Positions 1 through 4,573 of a DNA stretch of 7,253 nt are shown piece by piece. The notes below the pieces were generated by a model. That model was not told the origin of the DNA, made no database searches, and was given only the letters and a program-made list of their open reading frames with translations. The stretch is from Bacteroidota bacterium. Lineage in GTDB: Bacteria; Bacteroidota; Bacteroidia; Chitinophagales; Chitinophagaceae. The position numbers and the translations under genes were made by a program. Position 1 is the stretch's first letter; every line of letters starts with the position of its first letter. The DNA is taken from assembly GCA_023392185.1 (NCBI GenBank), contig JAEVZP010000118.1, positions 1-7,253 on the forward strand, in the 5' to 3' direction.

Positions 1-234
1 CATCACCATAGTGCCGTTGGAGATATGGCCGGTCCAGAAACCTTTGTTTTGGGCCCACCAGCGTACTACCTGCTGCGTCCCGGCAAGGCTTTCATAAGTG
101 TCGGGCAGCATCGTGATCATGCGGCGCAGGGTGTCGCGTCCCTGCGCCGAAATCACCCGGTCGAGCAGGCGAAACACCCCGCCTTCGGGGCCAAACACAG
201 AAAGGTCTTGCAGAGTGGTTTTATCGGTGCGCAT
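1..234 (-). CDS. MutS-family protein, N-terminal fragment (cut by window edge)
   Basis: The minus strand reads from an ATG at 234-232 to the window edge without a stop, giving 78 codons that begin MRTDKTTLQDLSVF and continue with a GGVFRLLDR segment, GRDTLRRMI and a WWAQNKGFW segment. From memory of the family, this resembles the start of the short MutS-like proteins of Bacteroidota, which lack the mismatch-recognition domain of true MutS, begin directly at the core/clamp region and end in a MutS-type ATPase domain. The ATPase motifs would lie outside the window, so nucleotide binding cannot be confirmed here. A role in DNA repair or recombination is inferred from the family. The gene is divergent from ndk across a 179-bp spacer. 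The frame stays open a few codons upstream of this ATG, but no better start is visible. A TACCTTTT stretch lies about 11 nt upstream of the ATG, but no well-spaced -33 element accompanies it. Confidence 0.68.
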   Translation of the reverse strand, partial: MRTDKTTLQDLSVFGPEGGVFRLLDRVISAQGRDTLRRMITMLPDTYESLAGTQQVVRWWAQNKGFWTGHISNGTMVM

Positions 235-361
235 CAGGCGTATTAAAAGGTAACAAATGAAGAGGACAACTGTTTTCCATAAGCGCAGGGGTCTTGTTTT
301 CCCCAGGGCGGAAAGGAAGCCGGCGCTTTGGGCTCGTCGTGGCCTGCCGGAATAACAATCG

Positions 362-390
362 TTTGGGTTGCGGCTCCGGCCCTACTTTTG
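362..390 (+). promoter_or_regulatory. Bacteroidota-type promoter of ndk
   Basis: TTTG at 362-365 and TACTTTTG at 383-390 are separated by 17 nt. This fits the known Bacteroidota primary sigma-factor consensus (TTTG near -33, TAnnTTTG near -7), and the -7 box is a perfect match. Transcription would start roughly 395-400, leaving a short A/T-rich leader (391-413, only part of it transcribed) before the ndk ATG with no Shine-Dalgarno, as is usual in this phylum. It is the clearest promoter in the window. Confidence 0.72.
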
Positions 391-413
391 CGGGCGAAAA
401 ATCAATTCTTTTT

Positions 414-845
414 ATGCAAAACAACCAAACCTTTACCATGATTAAGCCCGACGCAGTTCGCAAAGGGCATATCGGCGGCATTCTGCAAATGATCAACGAA
501 GCCGGCTTCCGCATCGTAGCCATGAAATACACGCGCCTTGCCACCGAGCAGGCCCGTCTGTTTTATGCCGTTCACAGCGAGCGGCCCTTCTATGGCGAGC
601 TGACCGAGTTTATGGCTTCCGGCCCCATCGTGGCGGCAATCCTGGAGAAAGACAATGCTGTGGCAGATTTCCGGAAACTGATCGGCGCGACCAACCCGGC
701 TGAAGCAGAGGAAGGTACCATCCGCAGGAAGTATGCAGCCTCTGTAGGCGAAAACGCAGTCCATGGTTCTGACTCGGATGAGAACGCCGCTATCGAAGGC
801 GCTTTCTTCTTTGCCCGCACCGAGCAGTTCTGGGACGCTTATTAA
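414..845 (+). CDS. ndk: Nucleoside diphosphate kinase
   Basis: This complete 143-residue protein has the usual length for the family. Nucleoside diphosphate kinase transfers the gamma-phosphate of ATP to NDPs or dNDPs through a phospho-histidine intermediate and balances cytoplasmic nucleotide pools. The N-terminal TFTMIKPDAV carries the conserved Lys11. RPFY at 57-60 and the GPIVAAILEKDNAV block at 70-83 are family signatures. The active-site motif NAVHGSDS lies at 114-121 with catalytic His117. The reading frame is open further upstream to 294, but those extra 40 codons have no family counterpart and would cover the promoter at 362-390. The ATG at 414 is therefore taken as the start, and the TAA at 843-845 ends the gene. 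It is monocistronic: its own promoter lies in front and a strong terminator follows 23 bp after the stop. Confidence 0.97.
   Translation: MQNNQTFTMIKPDAVRKGHIGGILQMINEAGFRIVAMKYTRLATEQARLFYAVHSERPFYGELTEFMASGPIVAAILEKDNAVADFRKLIGATNPAEAEEGTIRRKYAASVGENAVHGSDSDENAAIEGAFFFARTEQFWDAY
668..677. repeat. TTTCCGGAAA palindrome, copy inside ndk
   Basis: Exact 10-bp self-complementary word inside the ndk coding region, where it encodes part of the DFRKLI segment. It is one of six exact copies in the window. This copy may simply reflect codon choice in a conserved protein segment. Confidence 0.55.
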
Positions 846-868
846 GCTGTTTGAATTTCGTTTTCAAG

Positions 869-904
869 AAGAAAGCCCGCTGCCTGGATGCAGCGGGCTT
901 TCTT
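869..904. terminator. Bidirectional intrinsic terminator between ndk and the lipoprotein gene
   Basis: A perfect 15-bp stem (869-883 with 890-904) encloses the 6-nt loop CTGGAT, and the core is GC-rich (GCCCGCTGC). On the plus strand the arm ends in a pyrimidine-rich TTTCTTTTCCCC tract. On the minus strand it ends in TTTCTTCTTG. It lies 23 bp after the ndk stop and about 62 bp after the stop of the convergent lipoprotein gene, so it can serve both. Confidence 0.88.
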
Positions 905-951
905 TTCCCCAAAGGGCAGACTGCTCAAATGAATCTTTTTTCAGACCGCCA

Positions 952-961
952 TTTCCGGAAA
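952..961. repeat. TTTCCGGAAA palindrome, intergenic copy
   Basis: Exact copy of the iterated 10-bp palindrome. It lies between the bidirectional terminator and the stop codon of the convergent lipoprotein gene, and so would fall in that gene's 3' untranslated region. Confidence 0.55.
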
Positions 962-966
962 ATCCG

Positions 967-1440
967 TTAGCGGCTCGTGCCCTTGGGCATACGGCTGTTG
1001 ACCGGTGCACCGGGTTGGGCTTCCGGATACGTGCTTTGCGGATGGGTGGTGTTGGTATTCGGCCCTGCGTTGCCGTTTGCAGACTCGGGCGGCGGCGGGT
1101 TATCCATGGCCCCGGCGCGGCTGCTGGTATTTACTGAAGTACCCGAGCGGCTGCCCGCACTGTTTACGCCCGCAGCATTGCTGCCGGCCCGACCCGCACT
1201 GTTGAGGGCACCACCCGCGCCCATGCCCGTACCAATACCGGTGCCTTCCATAGAAGATTCGGAGGGACCGGTGCTGATGCCGCCTTCGGTATTATCAGCC
1301 GGGGCCATGCCGTTGACATCCGTTGTGGGGGTGGTCATCAAAGTATCGGTTGTGGTTGTGTTTTCGGTGGTCGTCGTTGAGGTACACGAAGCCGCCGTTA
1401 TTGCAATGGCAAGTGCCGGAAAAAAAAGAAGTTTTTTCAT
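967..1440 (-). CDS. Small Thr/Gly/Ser-rich lipoprotein of unknown function
   Basis: This 157-residue protein has a lipoprotein signal peptide: MKK, then a hydrophobic stretch from residue 4 to about 15, then AASC with the lipidation Cys at 19, the only Cys in the protein. The mature part is low-complexity. It has a Thr-rich block (20-40), Gly/Ser/Ala/Asn-rich sequence (50-110) with repeated NSAG and GTG-type units, a PPPP run (115-118), and a Pro/Asn/Thr tail. No folded domain is recognisable, so it is probably a disordered outer-membrane or periplasmic lipoprotein. The signal peptide and the bias towards small polar residues favour this strand over the overlapping plus-strand frame at 977-1471. 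It starts 25 bp after the stop of the GNAT gene on the same strand, so the two may be co-transcribed, and the terminator at 869-904 closes the unit. The function is not known. Confidence 0.8.
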   Translation of the reverse strand: MKKLLFFPALAIAITAASCTSTTTTENTTTTDTLMTTPTTDVNGMAPADNTEGGISTGPSESSMEGTGIGTGMGAGGALNSAGRAGSNAAGVNSAGSRSGTSVNTSSRAGAMDNPPPPESANGNAGPNTNTTHPQSTYPEAQPGAPVNSRMPKGTSR

Positions 1441-1465
1441 AATCGTAGGGATTTCTTCTCAGGTG

Positions 1466-1975
1466 CTATAAAAATTGTTCCTTAAAATTTTTTTTCATAA
1501 CAAAATCGTTCATAAAGAAGCCGCTGCCAATATCGAAATCTTTTTCTTCGATGATTTTAAATCCTTCGTGGACATAAAAGTGCCGGGCGGGATTTTCGCG
1601 GTTCACCTGTAGTATGAGCGCTGCCGCGCCCTTGCTACGGGCATGAGTGGCCACATGATCGAGCAGTGCTTTTCCCAGTCCCCGGCCTTGCTCCTGCGGC
1701 AAAATATACAGCTTGTGCAGCTTCCAGACGCCGGATGCCACCGGGCCAACGGCTGCAAAACCAAGCACGGTTTCTTTTTCCGCTACCAGAAAAAATTCCT
1801 GCCCTGCGCTCATTTGTTCCCGCAGGCTTTCTTCGGTGTAGAAAAGCGACAGCATATAGTCCAGCTGGGCTTTTGAAAGCAGCCTGCCGTAGGCCACCGG
1901 CCAGATACGCTGGGCCAGCTCCCGGATGCAGGAAAGGTCTTTGGATGTTGCAGGCCGGATGGTGGTAACAGGCAT
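1466..1975 (-). CDS. GNAT-family N-acetyltransferase
   Basis: This 169-residue protein belongs to the acetyl-CoA-dependent GNAT superfamily. It opens with ITIRPAT-like sequence (TTIRPAT, 4-10), the usual first strand. Helices follow, including a WPVAYGRLLS segment (25-34). The acetyl-CoA pyrophosphate loop QEQGRGLG lies at 94-101 and fits Q/R-x-x-G-x-G/A (Q94, G97, G99), preceded by KLYILP on strand 4. The C-terminal part has the typical N...A..FY...GF pattern (Asn128, Phe133-Tyr134, Gly138-Phe139). The frame is open 16 codons further upstream to 2023, but that extension is Phe-rich and overlaps the T/A palindrome, so the ATG at 1975 is preferred. The substrate cannot be told from the sequence; small-molecule amines and protein N-termini are both possible. 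It is divergent from the radical SAM gene and lies upstream of the lipoprotein gene. Confidence 0.92.
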   Translation of the reverse strand: MPVTTIRPATSKDLSCIRELAQRIWPVAYGRLLSKAQLDYMLSLFYTEESLREQMSAGQEFFLVAEKETVLGFAAVGPVASGVWKLHKLYILPQEQGRGLGKALLDHVATHARSKGAAALILQVNRENPARHFYVHEGFKIIEEKDFDIGSGFFMNDFVMKKNFKEQFL

Positions 1976-1985
1976 TGGAGCGAAA

Positions 1986-2003
1986 TTTTTTTCCGGAAAA
2001 AAA
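1986..2003. repeat. 18-bp perfect palindrome with TTTCCGGAAA core
   Basis: Seven T, then CCGG, then seven A form a perfect palindrome, with one further A following. It lies 11 bp upstream of the GNAT start codon, in the 170-bp spacer between two divergent genes, where an operator or leader hairpin could sit. Transcripts of either strand would end the hairpin in A rather than U, so it is not a canonical intrinsic terminator. Confidence 0.65.
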
Positions 2004-2144
2004 AGAAAGAAAAGCGTGAGCAAAAGTGCTTCTTTTTTGTTTTATTTGAGGTCTTTGCGGCCCCATTCCCGATTGATTCCAAAAGCAAGGATTTGTTTCT
2101 TCAGATTTTTATCATTTTAAGCCAGGCGCTTTCTTTTTCCCCTC

Positions 2145-3221
2145 GTGTCAGCATCTTCTTTTCCGCCGCATAAAGGTCGCGGTGCGCAATCCAACCCCCA
2201 GAACCGGTTCGACAAAACCGGCTATGAAATCGTGCATCCGGAAGCGATCGACGACTGGGAGCTAACGCCGCGTAAGACGCAATATATTTTTGAGAACAGC
2301 AAAACGATTGTCAATAAAGTAGACAGTCCGGATGTAGGGATGCTCTGGAGCGCCAACCCGTATCAGGGCTGTGAGCATGGTTGCATCTATTGCTATGCGC
2401 GGAATACCCATGAATACTGGGGTTACAGTCCGGGTCTGGACTTTGAAAGCCGCATTGTTGTGAAGAAGGATGCACCGCTGTTGCTGCGCAAGTTTTTGTC
2501 CGGAAAAAACTGGAAGCCGGCTGTTATCTCGCTCAGCGGCAACACCGATTGTTATCAGCCCATTGAGCGGCAGATGCGCATTACGCGGCAGCTGCTCGAA
2601 GTCTGCCTGGAATTCCGGAATCCGGTGGGCATTGTGACCAAAAACCAGTTGGTGCTGCGCGACCTCGACCTGCTTCAGGAAATGGCCCGGCGCAATCTGG
2701 TACGGGTTTTTACTTCCATCACCTCGCTCGACGAAGACCTGCGGCGTATTCTGGAGCCGCGTACCACTGCCTACCGGCAGCGCCTGCGGGTGCTGGAAAC
2801 GCTGACGCAGGCCGGCATTCCAACCGGTGTGATGGCCGCCCCGATTATTCCCGGCCTCAACGACAGCCATATGCCGGCGGTGCTGGAGGCAGCAGCCGGT
2901 GCGGGTGCTGCCTGGGCCGGTTATACCATTGTAAGGCTCAACGGAGCCGTGGGGATGCTTTTCAAAGAGTGGCTCCACAACACCCTGCCCGACCGGGCCG
3001 ATAAAATCTGGAACAGCATCCGGGAGGTGCATCAGGGCGAGGTTTCTTCTTCTGTATTTGGCGAGCGCAAGCGTGGCACCGGTCCAATGGCCGACATCAT
3101 TGAGCAGCAGTTCCGGCTGTATACCCGGAAATACGGCCTCAATACCCGGCACATGGAATATAACACGGCTGATTTCCAGGTGCCGGTGCAAAATCAGGGC
3201 AACCTGTTTGACTCATTCTAA
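2145..3221 (+). CDS. PA0069-family (SplB-like) radical SAM protein
   Basis: This 358-residue protein carries a radical SAM 4Fe-4S motif, CEHGCIYC, in which Cys76, Cys80 and Cys83 fit CxxxCxxC. Such enzymes cleave S-adenosylmethionine to a 5'-deoxyadenosyl radical. The N-terminal KGRGAQSNPQNRF (10-22) and the NPYQGCEHGCIYCYAR block (71-86) are hallmarks of the Rv2578c/PA0069 group, distantly related to spore photoproduct lyase. SGNTDCYQPIE (131-141), the VGIVTKN strand (161-167), EPRTTAY (204-210) and APIIPGLND (232-240) follow in the expected order. The substrate of this group is, to my knowledge, unestablished; photolesion repair is only suggested by similarity to SplB. The start is GTG at 2145: an in-frame TAA at 2118-2120 blocks extension, no ATG lies between, and the next in-frame ATG (residue 66) would delete the conserved N-terminus. 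The gene stands alone, divergent from the GNAT gene. Confidence 0.93.
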   Translation: MSASSFPPHKGRGAQSNPQNRFDKTGYEIVHPEAIDDWELTPRKTQYIFENSKTIVNKVDSPDVGMLWSANPYQGCEHGCIYCYARNTHEYWGYSPGLDFESRIVVKKDAPLLLRKFLSGKNWKPAVISLSGNTDCYQPIERQMRITRQLLEVCLEFRNPVGIVTKNQLVLRDLDLLQEMARRNLVRVFTSITSLDEDLRRILEPRTTAYRQRLRVLETLTQAGIPTGVMAAPIIPGLNDSHMPAVLEAAAGAGAAWAGYTIVRLNGAVGMLFKEWLHNTLPDRADKIWNSIREVHQGEVSSSVFGERKRGTGPMADIIEQQFRLYTRKYGLNTRHMEYNTADFQVPVQNQGNLFDSF

Positions 3222-3461
3222 ATTCCGAATTGCAGGCTGGTTCGGCTGAAAAAGCTTCCATTAATTAGACTTGACCCTTCAAGCTTTATTAGAGCACAAG
3301 TTTCTGACTACCGCATACTGCTGCCTATTGGTGATTTGATATCTCATTCGGAAAGGAGATTCTGCCCCACAGAAAAACAGCCGTCGTACATCCGCATTTT
3401 TCTGGATCCGAACCGGCACAAAGACAGGTGTTTCGGTCAGCCGCTTGTCTGAATCAGGGAA

Positions 3462-3487
3462 CTGCGCGCTGTAGAAACAGCGCGCAG
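3462..3487 (+). terminator. GC-rich hairpin, possible terminator
   Basis: A perfect 11-bp stem (CTGCGCGCTGT, 3462-3472, with 3477-3487) closes the 4-nt loop AGAA. On the plus strand it is followed by a pyrimidine tract, CTTCTCCCCCCCTTTTT, in which the U-rich part comes late. On the minus strand no T-run follows. It could end plus-strand transcripts reading out of the radical SAM gene, though 240 bp after its stop is far, or it could be part of a structured RNA. Confidence 0.4.
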
Positions 3488-3689
3488 CTTCTCCCCCCCT
3501 TTTTGGGTTCCATATCGGAACCGGTAGCATTGCTGATTTGTGCTAATAACGTTTCTGCCCAAGCATTTGGATCATATCCACCACAACTTTTTTCCCTTCA
3601 AACGCCGCCTACCTGAAAAGGGCATTGCAGGGACAAACATAGAAGCGTGGAAAGAGATCCTGCAACGGTTTGGGATGAACCAGCCTGTT

Positions 3690-3709
3690 TTTGGGATTTA
3701 ATTCCCAAA
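3690..3709. terminator. Weak hairpin downstream of the response-regulator gene
   Basis: The 7-bp inverted repeat TTTGGGA/TCCCAAA encloses the loop TTTAAT. It lies 37 bp after the stop of the minus-strand response regulator. No T-run follows on the minus strand (the sequence continues AACAGG), so termination here is uncertain. Confidence 0.3.
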
Positions 3710-3745
3710 GTAGCCCGCCTTTTGCTTACCGGCCCGTGCTGAAAA

Positions 3746-4465
3746 TCAGGAAAACCGGGGCAGTTTTTTAAGCAACTCAGCCCGGTAATTTCCGGAAAGG
3801 GGAAGCACCCACTCCCCGACGGTCAGACTGTCTGAGCCCACTGCCGCTAATCGGTTGTTGTTGATGATATAGGACTTATGGATTTTCATGAAGAAAGCAG
3901 GCAGCTGCGCGAGCAAGGTTTTCTGTGGCACCCGTATGAGGTATTTCCGGTCCCTGAGTTGAAGCTCCATATAATTTCCTTCACTATGGATAAAATAAAT
4001 ATCAGCCAGCGGCACCCGAATGTATTGCTGCCGCTCTTTTACAAACAACGCTTCGCGGATCAGCAAAAGATCCTCAGTGTCTTCGCCGGCACTTTTTGCT
4101 TTCCGGTAGTCGGCGAGCGCCAGTTGCAGGGCAGCATACAGGGTAGCATCACTCCAGGGCTTTTGCAGATAGGCATTGGGCTTTGTCGCCAATGCTTCCT
4201 GCACGGTTGCCAGATCTTCAAAAGCTGTCAGGAAAATAAAAGGGATATCTGTAGTTTCCCGAATAAGTTTCGCTACATCTATGCCGGTCTTAAAACCCGA
4301 AAGCTGAATGTCCAGCAGGGCCAGATGCATGGGCTGCGACTCCAGTACAGCCTTGGCCTCGGTGTAGCTGCCTGCCGTCCGGGTGTAGGGGAATCCGTAA
4401 CGCTCCAGGGTCTCCTGCAGGTCCTGCGCCACCATCATTTCATCTTCTACGATCAGAATATTCAT
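3746..4465 (-). CDS. LytTR-family response regulator
   Basis: This 239-residue protein has the usual length and layout of an AlgR/LytR-type regulator. The receiver domain (about 1-120) has the acidic pair Glu7/Asp8, phospho-acceptor Asp52 in LALLDIQL, Thr80 in FIFLTA and Lys102 in QKPW. A linker follows (about 120-138), then a LytTR DNA-binding domain (about 139-237) with VKERQQYIRV, ADIYFIHSEGNYMEL and the characteristic FMKIHKSYIINNNRL block (192-206). It is a cytoplasmic transcription regulator, predicted to be phosphorylated by the kinase encoded just upstream on the same strand. The intergenic gap is 108 bp, longer than is usual for tightly coupled genes, so the regulator may also be expressed on its own. 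LytTR proteins bind direct-repeat sites; the targets are unknown. All key receiver residues are present. The ATG at 4465 gives the standard MNILIVEDE start. Confidence 0.95.
   Translation of the reverse strand: MNILIVEDEMMVAQDLQETLERYGFPYTRTAGSYTEAKAVLESQPMHLALLDIQLSGFKTGIDVAKLIRETTDIPFIFLTAFEDLATVQEALATKPNAYLQKPWSDATLYAALQLALADYRKAKSAGEDTEDLLLIREALFVKERQQYIRVPLADIYFIHSEGNYMELQLRDRKYLIRVPQKTLLAQLPAFFMKIHKSYIINNNRLAAVGSDSLTVGEWVLPLSGNYRAELLKKLPRFS
3789..3798. repeat. TTTCCGGAAA palindrome, copy inside the response regulator
   Basis: Exact copy of the iterated palindrome near the 3' end of the response-regulator gene, covering the LSGNY codons. As with the ndk copy, a coding explanation is possible. 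Confidence 0.5.
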
Positions 4466-4543
4466 CTGCAGCCAAGTTCGGTTATCCGGAGCCGCTAACA
4501 GACACAGCTCTTACAAAAATTTCCTTTTACCACCCTTTTTACG

Positions 4544-4573
4544 AAAAACGGGCCCTAACGTCCCCGGCAGGGC
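4544..4573 (-). terminator. Weak hairpin plus T5 after the kinase stop: possible attenuator
   Basis: Directly after the kinase stop codon the minus strand can pair GCCCT (4573-4569) with AGGGC (4556-4552) around a 12-nt loop, followed closely by TTTTT (4548-4544). The stem is only 5 bp, so this is at most a leaky terminator that would lower expression of the regulator relative to the kinase. It may also have no function. Confidence 0.25.

Larger units (their letters stand above)
3222..3745. other. Gene-poor spacer between the radical SAM and response-regulator genes
   Basis: About 520 bp lie between the tail ends of two convergent genes. The longest frames (83 codons on the minus strand at 3279-3530 and 62 on the plus strand at 3428-3616) show no recognisable domain, signal peptide or family motif. 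A plus-strand frame open from 3537 to a TAA at 3699-3701 has protein-like composition at its end (EAWKEILQRFG) but no good start. The region contains an AAAGCTT/AAGCTTT inverted repeat (3251-3257 and 3281-3287), a GC-rich hairpin (3462-3487) and a weaker hairpin (3690-3709). No tRNA or insertion sequence is visible. It may hold decayed gene remnants or a small RNA, neither of which I can show. Confidence 0.6.

Noticed and set aside
294..413. Forty extra N-terminal codons for ndk
   Set aside because: They would translate the promoter and leader, and family members start at or near the ATG at 414.
977..1471. 164-codon plus-strand open frame opposite the lipoprotein
   Set aside because: It is a mirror frame of the biased minus-strand gene. 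The minus-strand frame has a proper lipoprotein signal peptide and ends next to a terminator, while this frame has no such support.
2092..2118. TTTG...TATCATTT as a promoter for the radical SAM gene
   Set aside because: The spacer is only 14 nt and the -7 box is imperfect, so it falls outside the usual Bacteroidota pattern.
2262..3191. 309-codon minus-strand frame inside the radical SAM gene
   Set aside because: It lies entirely opposite a clear radical SAM gene with conserved motifs and shows no recognisable domain of its own.
3279..3530. 83-codon minus-strand frame in the gene-poor spacer
   Set aside because: No domain, signal peptide or family motif is visible, it spans the GC-rich hairpin, and its composition is not convincingly protein-like.
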